The notes under the pieces are model-generated. The model worked only from the letters and a program-made list of their open reading frames with translations. It ran no database searches and was not told where the DNA came from. From NCBI RefSeq assembly GCF_051961495.1, contig NZ_JBQCDF010000160.1, positions 1-9,985 of the forward strand: 9,985 nucleotides of DNA, written 5' to 3'. A program made the translations under genes and the position numbers. Shown here piece by piece: positions 1 to 7,200 of the stretch. The DNA comes from Cytophaga sp051961495. Lineage in GTDB: Bacteria > Bacteroidota > Bacteroidia > Cytophagales > Cytophagaceae. Position 1 is the stretch's first letter, and every line of letters begins with the position of its first letter.

Positions 1-153
1 AAATTATGGGTAACAATTGTTGCTGAAAGCGAGCAGGAAGTGGGAGATATTCTTGCAACGTTTCCTTTAATCGGTTATATGGTGTATTCAATCCATAAGC
101 TGGCGTTTCATAATACAGCTCAATACAGCATGCCGCCTTTATCGCTGAATTAA
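1..153 (+). CDS. Muconolactone delta-isomerase-like small protein, C-terminal part only
   Basis: The reading frame is open from the first base to a TAA at 151-153 and gives the last 50 residues of a protein whose start lies outside the window. The visible part runs from a LWVTIVAE strand through a helix (SEQEVGDILATFP) to LIGYMVYSIHKL and a short polar tail. This order, with a Leu-Pro/Phe-Pro turn followed by a Y-M strand and the 'L' of the last strand, resembles the C-terminal half of muconolactone delta-isomerase (small ferredoxin-like dimeric fold, about 90-95 residues). The family call rests on recalled similarity, not a search. Known family members isomerise muconolactone in catechol breakdown, but many relatives in this fold have no assigned reaction, and nothing visible nearby supports aromatic degradation. 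It converges on the minus-strand genes through the hairpin at 179-211. Confidence 0.55.
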   Translation, partial: KLWVTIVAESEQEVGDILATFPLIGYMVYSIHKLAFHNTAQYSMPPLSLN

Positions 154-178
154 TTCTTTCAACTTTATAAAAATAAAA

Positions 179-211
179 AAAACGGGTAACCTTATTAAGG
201 CTACCCGTTTT
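179..211. terminator. Bidirectional intrinsic terminator between convergent genes
   Basis: The left arm AAAACGGGTAACCTT (179-193) and right arm AAGGCTACCCGTTTT (197-211) pair over 15 positions with a single A-C mismatch and a 3-base loop. On the minus strand the hairpin is followed by a long T-rich tract (the A-run at 169-182), so it should stop the histidine-rich peptide transcript efficiently. On the plus strand only four Ts follow, so it is weaker for the isomerase-like gene. Confidence 0.85.
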
Positions 212-255
212 ACTTTAACTAAACGGGACTGAACGGAAAACTAAACTATCTATTA

Positions 256-417
256 TTAATTCTGATATGACGGATCTGCGTGGTGACCATGGTGGTGACC
301 GGATTTATGAAACTTGTGATGCGCTTTGTATTTGTGTCCGTGAGATGCGGTAGCGGCTGATACGTTAAACGCAAGTAAAGTAAATACCAATGTTGAGAAT
401 ACTACTAACTTTTTCAT
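256..417 (-). CDS. Small secreted histidine-rich peptide (53 aa), function unknown
   Basis: ATG is at 417-415 and a double stop (TAA TAA) at 258-253, giving 53 residues. Residues 1-24 look like a signal peptide: MKK n-region, hydrophobic core LVVFSTLVFTLLAF, then NVSAATA with small residues suited to signal peptidase I. The predicted mature part is about 29-32 residues with ten histidines, in pairs and a triplet (GHHHGHH near residues 43-49), plus several lysines and a PSYQN tail. It has no cysteine. A signal peptide, a stop just before a strong minus-strand terminator and a biased mature sequence argue that this is a real gene. Histidine clusters of this kind commonly bind Zn, Ni or Cu, so an extracytoplasmic metal-binding role is possible, but this is inference. 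I recognise no family. It lies 89 bp downstream of the acyl-CoA synthetase on the same strand and may be read from its own promoter. Confidence 0.75.
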   Translation of the reverse strand: MKKLVVFSTLVFTLLAFNVSAATASHGHKYKAHHKFHKSGHHHGHHADPSYQN

Positions 418-457
418 ATCTGTACTTGTTTAAAGTGCCTGACTTAATTTTATGATA

Positions 458-465
458 CAAGTATA
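458..465 (-). promoter_or_regulatory. Possible -7 element for the histidine-rich peptide gene
   Basis: On the minus strand this reads TATACTTG, one base away from the Bacteroidota -7 consensus TAnnTTTG, and lies about 40 bases before the ATG at 417. I see no TTTG at the expected 19-bp spacing upstream, so the call is weak. Confidence 0.3.
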
Positions 466-506
466 ACACAGAAATCTGAAGGCTTATTGTAGCAATTCTG
501 AAGGCA

Positions 507-2495
507 TTATGAAGTTGAATTCTTTTTTAATGATTCTGTTACTTCTTTCCTTAAATCTTTACGCATTAGCTTATTGGAGGCCGTTCTGGGGAAGGATTGT
601 TTCAAAATAAGCAGAGATATCCTGAACAGGGGATTTAATTGTGTCTGTATGATTTTTTGTAATTCCTGCTGCAATAGAGTGGTATCGATTATGGCATTTT
701 TTGTTTGAACGAATAAGGCTAATTTCTCCGGTCCGCCGTTTGCTTCCTGGTAAGCGACAGCAGCACTTTCAAATACAGCAGCATGTTTGTTAACAACCGC
801 TTCTATTTCTACCGCACTGATTTTGATGCCGCCCAGGTTCATGGTATCATCAGTTCTGCCGGTACTTTTATAAAAACGGACATCCTGATACGTATTCATG
901 GTATAACCATCGCCGTGCCTGCGCAATAGCGCGTATCCTTTAATCTGCGGCAGGTCAGAGTAATATTCTTCGCGGTGGTTTTTATTTAAGATCTGCTGCG
1001 ACAAGCCTACAGCGGGAGGAATTAAAAATACTTCACCGGTGCCTTGTTGTGTGACGATGTTTTTATCCGGGTCTACTAAAATCAGTTCACTGCCGGGTGC
1101 CGGTGTATTGAAATGACACAGCGCATTGGGAAGTTCCACCGAACTGCTGAGGTAACCGCCGCCGATTTCTGTACCACCGCAGTATTCAATAATGGGTGCT
1201 TTAAAGCTATTCAGATAACACAGGTATAAATAATCTTCCGTATCAGAGGGCTCGCCAGTAGAGCTGAAAATCCGTACGTGCCAGTCCGCGATGGGACCGA
1301 ATTGCTGTGCCCGCCAGCTTTTCACAACAGAAGGAATAGTACCCAATACCGTTACTTTTGTTTGTACCGTGAAATCAATGAATTCCTTCTTTGAATAGGC
1401 GCCGTTGTATACAGCAATGCTGGCTTTATTCAGCAGACTGGCGAAAATCAGCCAGGGAGCCATCATCCAGCCCATGCCGCTGGTCCAGGTTACAACGTCA
1501 CCCTCGTGGATATCCTGCAGTAGTTTTCCATCTGTAGCGCATTTTATAGGAGTAGTTGCCAGCCAGGGCAATGCTTTAGGTTCTTTCGTTGTACCGGAAG
1601 AAAAGAGTATTGAGATAATATCTTTGCTGGAATGCTTATAAGAAGTAAGTGTATCCGCTGGTGTTATTTCCAGGTCTGACAGCAGTATATCCGAATGATT
1701 GTTTCGGATTGCAGCGGCATTGGAGTTTTTATCTGTCGTATGCAGAATGATTGCGGCGGGATCAGCTTCCACCACTTTACTCAGCACCTGGATTGTTTTT
1801 TCAGCATACATATACGAATCAATAGTAAGCACCGCTTTCGCCTGGATGATGTCGATGCGTTTCTTTAATTCAGCAGCAGAAAAACTGTCTGAGACCAGCA
1901 CCGGTTCTGCACCAATATAGATCAGTCCCAGGTATACAGCAATGGCTTCAATGCTGAAGGGAAGGTAGAGAACAATACGGTCATGTGCCGAAAAGCCTTG
2001 TTTTATAAAGCCTGCAGCGTAATTACGTGTTCTGTTATACAATTCCTGATAACTGATCTGTGTGATTTTGTTATTGCCTTCAGCCTGAAAATAAATGGCA
2101 GTTTGTGCCGGATCAGCCTGGAAGCAGCTGTCAACGATATTAAATGTGGCATCTTTAAACCAGGTGATTTTATCCGGATCCCCGGTCTCTTCAAGAACAA
2201 TGCTGTAATGTTTTTCAAATACAACCGGAATATTTTTTACAGCAGTTTCCCAGAATGCGGCTTTATTTTCAACAGACCATTGATAAAAATCTGGATAAGT
2301 GTTGATGTTCAGCATCTGCATCCAGTGTTTGATGTTAGACGTTATCGCATATTTCTCAGGCGTCCATACTACCGGTATATCCGTTTCTGTATAGGTTTCA
2401 CGAAATTTATTTAACAAAACAGTAAAAGGCTGGTTTTGATTCTGATTCAGAAAATCCATCCAGGTATGTTGTTTATGGTTGTATGTTTTACTCAT
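507..2495 (-). CDS. AMP-forming acyl-CoA synthetase, AAE17/AAE18-like (ANL superfamily)
   Basis: This 662-residue protein should adenylate a carboxylic acid with ATP and transfer it to CoA in the cytoplasm. The start is the ATG at 2495; the frame extends 14 codons further to a TTG at 2537, which I judge less likely. Residues of roughly 50-110 form an acetyl-CoA-synthetase-type N-terminal cap. The ATP-binding loop is SSGTTKEPK (299-307), the A5 motif YCGGTE is at 438-443, the A7 hinge region TGRTDD at 545-550, and the C-terminal catalytic lysine is Lys642 in PRTASNK. The stretch after the loop (KALPW, later TVLGTIPSVVKSW) closely recalls plant peroxisomal acyl-activating enzymes 17 and 18, whose substrates are poorly defined, rather than true Acs. 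Odd points are Lys304 where glycine is usual in the loop, and Asn641 where S-G-K is usual. Acetyl-, acetoacetyl- or propionyl-CoA ligase activity is possible; the substrate cannot be read from sequence. It is divergent from the DUF1573 gene. Confidence 0.85.
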   Translation of the reverse strand: MSKTYNHKQHTWMDFLNQNQNQPFTVLLNKFRETYTETDIPVVWTPEKYAITSNIKHWMQMLNINTYPDFYQWSVENKAAFWETAVKNIPVVFEKHYSIVLEETGDPDKITWFKDATFNIVDSCFQADPAQTAIYFQAEGNNKITQISYQELYNRTRNYAAGFIKQGFSAHDRIVLYLPFSIEAIAVYLGLIYIGAEPVLVSDSFSAAELKKRIDIIQAKAVLTIDSYMYAEKTIQVLSKVVEADPAAIILHTTDKNSNAAAIRNNHSDILLSDLEITPADTLTSYKHSSKDIISILFSSGTTKEPKALPWLATTPIKCATDGKLLQDIHEGDVVTWTSGMGWMMAPWLIFASLLNKASIAVYNGAYSKKEFIDFTVQTKVTVLGTIPSVVKSWRAQQFGPIADWHVRIFSSTGEPSDTEDYLYLCYLNSFKAPIIEYCGGTEIGGGYLSSSVELPNALCHFNTPAPGSELILVDPDKNIVTQQGTGEVFLIPPAVGLSQQILNKNHREEYYSDLPQIKGYALLRRHGDGYTMNTYQDVRFYKSTGRTDDTMNLGGIKISAVEIEAVVNKHAAVFESAAVAYQEANGGPEKLALFVQTKNAIIDTTLLQQELQKIIQTQLNPLFRISLLILKQSFPRTASNKLMRKDLRKEVTESLKKNSTS

Positions 2496-2587
2496 ATGCT
2501 GATCCGTTGAAATCTTAAATAAATACGTAATAAACAATTTAAGAGATAATGAAACTAAAAGTAGAAATCTTTCGTTGATTATGGCAC

Positions 2588-2602
2588 AATAGTTGCACTA
2601 TT
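2588..2602. promoter_or_regulatory. 15-bp inverted repeat in the divergent spacer, possible operator
   Basis: AATAGT-TGC-ACTATT is a perfect 6-bp inverted repeat with a 3-base centre. It sits in the 128-bp region between the divergently transcribed acyl-CoA synthetase (start 2495) and DUF1573 gene (start 2624), where a dimeric regulator could affect both. It lies 22 bases before the DUF1573 start. I cannot place a convincing -33/-7 promoter pair on either strand here. Confidence 0.3.
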
Positions 2603-2623
2603 ATCCGTAAATCATTAATAGAT

Positions 2624-3010
2624 ATGACTCGTGTTTATTTATTATTCTTCTTTTTAACGGGTTTGTCATTGGTTTCCAATGCACAGGCTGAAATTACGTT
2701 TAAAGAATCGTCGCATGATTTTGGTACTGTACATGCCGGGAAGGACACATTATGGTATAATTTCACCTTCACCAATACCGGAAATGAACCTTTACAGATT
2801 AATGATGTTAAGACATCATGCGATTGTACTTTAGCAGAATGGCCTAAAGGTGTTATACAACCAGGTAAATCGGCTGTTGTGCGCGGTGGATTCAAGATTG
2901 AAAATAAATCGGGCAGCTTTGAAAAAAGCGTGATTATTATTTCCAATACATCTCCTGCAACATCGATCATAACGATCAAGGGGGTCATCGGGGACTCTGC
3001 TCCTCAATAA
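2624..3010 (+). CDS. Secreted DUF1573 (Ig-like/ASH-type) domain protein
   Basis: The 128-residue product has a signal peptide (MTRVYLLFFFLTGLSLVSNAQA, cleavage near residue 22) followed by one DUF1573 domain filling the rest. Family hallmarks are visible: HDFGTV at about 31-36, F-T-F-x-N-T-G-N-x-P-L (about 47-57), the cysteine motif TSCDCT (64-69, usually SCGCT), then WPKG, I-x-PG, and a final SN...I-x-I-x-G strand. DUF1573 proteins are very common in Bacteroidota and are thought to have a beta-sandwich fold acting in the periplasm or at the surface; no enzymatic activity is established. The two close cysteines could form a disulfide or bind a ligand. The gene is monocistronic: divergent from the synthetase upstream and closed by the hairpin at 3056-3089. 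The ATG at 2624 is the only start that yields an intact signal peptide. Confidence 0.88.
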   Translation: MTRVYLLFFFLTGLSLVSNAQAEITFKESSHDFGTVHAGKDTLWYNFTFTNTGNEPLQINDVKTSCDCTLAEWPKGVIQPGKSAVVRGGFKIENKSGSFEKSVIIISNTSPATSIITIKGVIGDSAPQ

Positions 3011-3055
3011 AACGTGTAGTTGTTTTAGTTTATATAGTTTATAGTTTATTTTCAG

Positions 3056-3089
3056 AATGCCCTTTGCTTGTCACAAAGGGCATTTTTTT
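3056..3089 (+). terminator. Intrinsic terminator of the DUF1573 gene
   Basis: AATGCCCTTTG (3056-3066) and CAAAGGGCATT (3074-3084) form a perfect 11-bp stem with a 7-base loop, followed by seven Ts (3083-3089). It lies 45 bases after the DUF1573 stop and before the D-lactate dehydrogenase promoter, so the two genes are separate transcription units. Confidence 0.9.
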
Positions 3090-3105
3090 ATGCGTTTCCT
3101 CATTG

Positions 3106-3136
3106 TTTGTTTCATTTTTTAAGTGCAATATTATTG
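3106..3136 (+). promoter_or_regulatory. Bacteroidota-type -33/-7 promoter for the D-lactate dehydrogenase gene
   Basis: TTTG at 3106-3109, a 19-bp spacer, then TATTATTG at 3129-3136 match the Bacteroidota primary-sigma consensus TTTG-N19-TAnnTTTG with one mismatch in the -7 element. The expected transcript start is near 3143, giving a leader of about 17 bases before the ATG at 3160. A 13-bp palindrome (3125-3137) covers the -7 element. Confidence 0.6.
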
Positions 3137-3137
3137 C
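3125..3137. promoter_or_regulatory. 13-bp palindrome over the -7 element, possible repressor site
   Basis: GCAATA-T-TATTGC is a perfect inverted repeat with a single central base, and it exactly contains the TATTATTG -7 element. A protein bound here would block the polymerase. In AT-rich DNA a 6-bp arm can arise by chance, so the call is tentative. Confidence 0.3.
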
Positions 3138-3159
3138 TTCAAAGAACGATCAAACAATT

Positions 3160-4146
3160 ATGAAAGTACTTGTATACAGCACCCGGAGTTATGACAGAAC
3201 GCATTTTGACGCATTGGAGAACGGGATTTTTACATTTGAATATGTTGAGGACGAATTGAATATAGATACAGCAGATCTTGCCAAAGGAGCATTTGCCGTA
3301 TGTATTTTTGTGAATGATGATGCATCAGCACCCGTTGTTGAGAAGCTGGCAGGTTATGGCGTGAAAGGCATCGCGATCCGTGCGGCCGGGCACGACCAGA
3401 CCGATAAAGAAGCGGCACATAAATTCGGTGTGCATGTTGCCAATGTACCGTCGTATTCACCGCATTCGATTGCTGAACATACAGTAACCCTGCTAACAGC
3501 GCTGAGCCGCCACATTGTGGAAGCAGACGCGCGCGTGAAACAATACAACTTCAATCTGGAACCTCTGGTAGGATTTAACCTGCATCATAAAAAAGTAGGA
3601 ATCATTGGAGTAGGGAAAATCGGCGGTATTACAGCTAAGATCCTGCACGGCTTCGGTTGTGAGCTGCTGGGCTTTGATCCGTTTCCAAAAGAAGAATATA
3701 CACAGCAATACAACCTGCGTTACACCACACTGGAAGAGATTTACCAGGTTGCAGACATCCTGGTTATCCAGGCGCCGTTAAACGCACACACCAAATACCT
3801 GGTCAATAAAACATCCATTGCAGCCATGAAAGATGGTGTTGTAATCATCAATACCGGCAGAGGCGGCGTGATCAATACGCAGGATGTAATCGACGGACTT
3901 GCATCCGGTAAAATCGGTGCACTGGGTATTGATGTATATGAAAAAGAAAAGGGATTATTCTTTTTTGATCATTCAGCAAACAAAACAATAGATCCATTGT
4001 TCGATAAATTACTGGCATTTAAAAATGTTTTGGTTACGGGACACATGGCTTTTTTAACAACCAATGCGCTGACAAGCATTGCCAATACCACACTGGCTAA
4101 TTTGAGCCGCTGGCACAAAGGTGAAGCAGCTGAAAATGAGCTGTAA
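3160..4146 (+). CDS. ldhA: Fermentative D-lactate dehydrogenase (NAD-dependent, LdhA type)
   Basis: The 328-residue cytoplasmic enzyme should reduce pyruvate to D-lactate with NADH. Length and numbering track Escherichia coli LdhA (329 aa) almost residue for residue. Arg9 (STRSYD) and Tyr99 (VPSYSP) match substrate-pocket residues. The NAD fold has GVGKIG at 150-155 after VGII. The catalytic triad of the D-2-hydroxyacid dehydrogenase family is intact: Arg234 in NTGRGG, Glu263 in DVYEKEKG and His295 in TGHMAFLT. The LFFFD segment (266-270) replaces the LFFED common in this subgroup, outside the catalytic set. The start is the ATG at 3160: the frame runs back to a TTG at 3064, but that lies inside the preceding terminator stem, and the ATG start gives full alignment from residue 1. 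It has its own -33/-7 promoter. No terminator is evident after the stop, so some read-through into the CHAT gene is possible. Confidence 0.92.
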   Translation: MKVLVYSTRSYDRTHFDALENGIFTFEYVEDELNIDTADLAKGAFAVCIFVNDDASAPVVEKLAGYGVKGIAIRAAGHDQTDKEAAHKFGVHVANVPSYSPHSIAEHTVTLLTALSRHIVEADARVKQYNFNLEPLVGFNLHHKKVGIIGVGKIGGITAKILHGFGCELLGFDPFPKEEYTQQYNLRYTTLEEIYQVADILVIQAPLNAHTKYLVNKTSIAAMKDGVVIINTGRGGVINTQDVIDGLASGKIGALGIDVYEKEKGLFFFDHSANKTIDPLFDKLLAFKNVLVTGHMAFLTTNALTSIANTTLANLSRWHKGEAAENEL

Positions 4147-4211
4147 TGCAAAGAAAGCAATAGGTGTGTGATAAATGAAGTGCGTTGAATAATGCGGCTC
4201 TTTAGGTGATT

Positions 4212-4251
4212 TATGGGTGTTTTAATTATATTCGTAAAGTAAAACCCCATA
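4212..4251. promoter_or_regulatory. Long inverted repeat abutting the CHAT gene start, with a -7-like element in the loop
   Basis: The left arm TATGGGTGTTTTA (4212-4224) pairs with TAAAACCCCATA (4240-4251) over 12 pairs, with a single bulged T at 4218 and a 15-base loop. The loop holds TATATTCG (4227-4234), one base from the Bacteroidota -7 consensus TAnnTTTG; no TTTG stands at the right distance upstream. The right arm ends two bases before the ATG at 4254. No T-run follows, so it is not an intrinsic terminator. In a read-through transcript it could fold and cover the ribosome landing zone; as DNA it could be an operator around a promoter. Confidence 0.45.
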
Positions 4252-4253
4252 CT

Positions 4254-7200
4254 ATGCTTTGCAGAATAATATCCGGTATCTGGATACTTTTATTTATCCA
4301 AAACGCATGTGCTCAACTATCTCTTCCGGCAGAACGGACCGCACTCGAGCAACTCACCGCTTCCGGCGATTATCAGGCAGCTTTGAAAAAAGCAGTTTCT
4401 ATCAAATCTTACACAGAAAAGAAATTCGGTGCACAGGATCCGGAACACGCAAAGTCGTTACTGGATCTTGCTGTTGTATATTATTACTTATTTGATTGCC
4501 CCAACAGCCAGCTGTATATACAGTCAGCAAAAAATATCTATGCCGTTAAACCGGGAACGCAATCTTATGAATATGCCAACACATTGCAAAATCAATCTTA
4601 TATTTTACTGAATTGCAATGAAACCGATAAAGCCGAACAGGCCACCGCGCAGGCTATAAAGATCATTCAGGAGCATGTTAAGGACAGCCTCCTGCTGCTG
4701 GCTTCTTTGCATTCTGATCTTGGCTATATCCAAACGTTAACGGGAGAAATCACGGAAGCAAAAAAAAACTACGGAATAAGTTACGAACTTATGCAGGCAA
4801 ATGGCTTTGAAAACAGTGAAGCATTTGCATTCCTGTTGAATAATATTGCCAGTTTTTATCATGATTTATCAGACTATACACAGGCCAAAAAATATTATGA
4901 AGAATCACTCGTCCGTCATAAGATTCTTTTTGGCAATAACTCGCCCGAGTATGCAACGGTGCTGAATAACCTGGCAATCCTTAACCTGGATTTTGGCTTT
5001 TACGAAGATGGCGGACAAAATATTTTTAGGGCCGCAACTATTTTTAAAACAGTAAAAGGTGACAGGAGTGCTGAGTATGCAAAATCACTGAATGATATCG
5101 GAAATGTATATGATAAAGAAGGTGATTATAAGAACGCGGAATATTTTTATAAAAAATCACTGGAGCTTAAAAAACAACTGGGGCTTGAAGGTAATATCAC
5201 TTATTGGAATACACAGAACAATCTGGCATTGCTGTATAGCAGGCTCGGGAATTATACTGCCGCTATTTCAATGATGCAGCTGCAGCTGGCAACAGTAAAA
5301 AAATATAAAGGCGAAAAATATCCTGAGTATGGAAATTACCTCAACTCCATGGGCACGATTTATCAGGCAAGCCAGGAATATGCAAATGCGTCTGATTATT
5401 TTAATCAGGCCCTGAATTTTTATAAAACCTACTATGGCACTTCCGATCCCAATTATTCCAGGATCCTGAACAACCTCGGTGTAATCAGCATAAAGGAAAA
5501 TAATATGCAAAAGGCACTACAGTATTTTAATCTTTCGCTTCAGATTCTGGAAGCCGATACCATCAGTAATGCCATTGAACGTGCAGATACCTACAACAAT
5601 CTGGGAGAAGTATATTCAGCGACAGGTGAGTTTGGCAAAGCGCGCGCGCAGTTTGATAAAGCGCTTGCCATCTATGATGCCCAGATTGGACGGAAACATC
5701 CGGATTACTGGACCACTTATTCAAACATCGCCCTGCTTAAATACCGTTCAGGAAATATCCGGGAAGCGATCCAGGATACCAGACAGGTGCTGGATATGAA
5801 TATTTCCATGATATACGACAATTTTACTTTTTTAAGTGAGGCTGAAAAACTGAAATACTGGAATAAAACGTACGACCAGTTTGAATTTTATAATGCTGTA
5901 TGTGTAAAGCAATCTGAAAAAAATCCTGAACTGATCGGGTCCATGTTTGATTATTCACTCGCTACAAAGTCGATTGTATTTAATTATACCCAACATCTGA
6001 AAAGTAAAATCATTCAGAAGGGCGATCATGAATTGCTTGGTACCTATAACACCTGGGAACAGAAGAAACAATTGCTGGCTACCTACTATAACTTTTCCAA
6101 ACAGAAAATAGCAGATGATGGTATTGATATTCCTGCTTTACAGGAAGAAGTAAATACGCTGGAAAAAAATATTGCGGTCCGGTCTGCTGATTTTAAAATA
6201 GCGCGCGAGATCCGGAATGTACACTGGAAAGATGTACAGGTAAAACTAAAAGACAATGAAGCAGCTGTACAGATGATCCGCATGCAGGTATTTAATAATA
6301 CCTGGACCGATTCTGTTGTTTATGCAGCACTGATTCTTACCAGGGAAACAACTGCCGGTCCTGTATTGGTAGTACTGAAAAACGGGAATAAGCTGGAAGG
6401 TGGCTATTATAAAGGGTTTCAGAATGCTGTAAAATTCAACCAGGTAACAACTGAATTTTACAATGCCTTCTGGAAAGAGATTGACCAACATTTGCAAAAC
6501 AAAACAACGATTTATTTTTCTCCGGATGGCGTATACAATAAAATTAATATTGCTGCCCTTAAATTACCGGATGGCGGTTATTTAATGGAAAAACGTACGG
6601 TACAGTATGTACCTATGCTGCGCAGCCTGATCACATCCGCAGATACAAAAGCTGCCGGTACAGAAAAAGCTTTTTTATTCGGCCATCCGGATTATAACTA
6701 TGCCATACAGCCTTTGGCAGATTCATTGAATTTCAGCCAGGCGCAGGTGAATCCGGAAGAGTTGAGAGGTTACCAGCTTAATGAACTTCCACAGACAAAA
6801 ATTGAAGTGGAAAAAATTCAATCAATATTAAAAACGGGCGGCATTGATGCAGAAATTTACACAGCAAACAAAGCCACGGAGACCAGCATTAAAAGTCTGA
6901 AGAGTCCATATGTTGTGCATATCGCCACACATGGGTATTTTGTAAAGGATTATGAATTGGAGGAGGAAACAAATACTGCTGTTAATTATAAAGAGAATCC
7001 GCTATTGCGTTCGGGCATTCTGTTGGCGGGCTCTAATTATACCCTGAATAACCAATCCTACGGAAATACCCTGGATGATGGTATTCTTACGGCGTATGAA
7101 GCCATGCAGTTGAATCTGGAAAATACACAGCTGGTAATTTTATCAGCCTGCGAAACAGGCCTGGGAGAACAAATGAACGGAGAGGGTGTACTTGGTTTGC

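Noticed and set aside
1983..2414. 143-residue open frame on the plus strand inside the acyl-CoA synthetase
   Set aside because: It is antisense to a well-conserved gene, has no recognisable domain and its composition is that of a shadow frame.
2496..2537. 14-codon N-terminal extension of the acyl-CoA synthetase from a TTG
   Set aside because: The first ATG is at 2495 and the extra residues show no motif; it cannot be excluded but is less likely.
3064..3159. N-terminal extension of the D-lactate dehydrogenase from a TTG start
   Set aside because: The TTG lies within the terminator stem and the extension covers the promoter; the ATG at 3160 gives a product that matches the family from its first residue.
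4147..4211. Intrinsic terminator after the D-lactate dehydrogenase gene
   Set aside because: I found no GC-rich stem followed by a T-run in this stretch.
4206..4253. GTG start upstream of the CHAT gene
   Set aside because: It would add 16 residues in front of a good signal peptide and place the start within the inverted repeat region.
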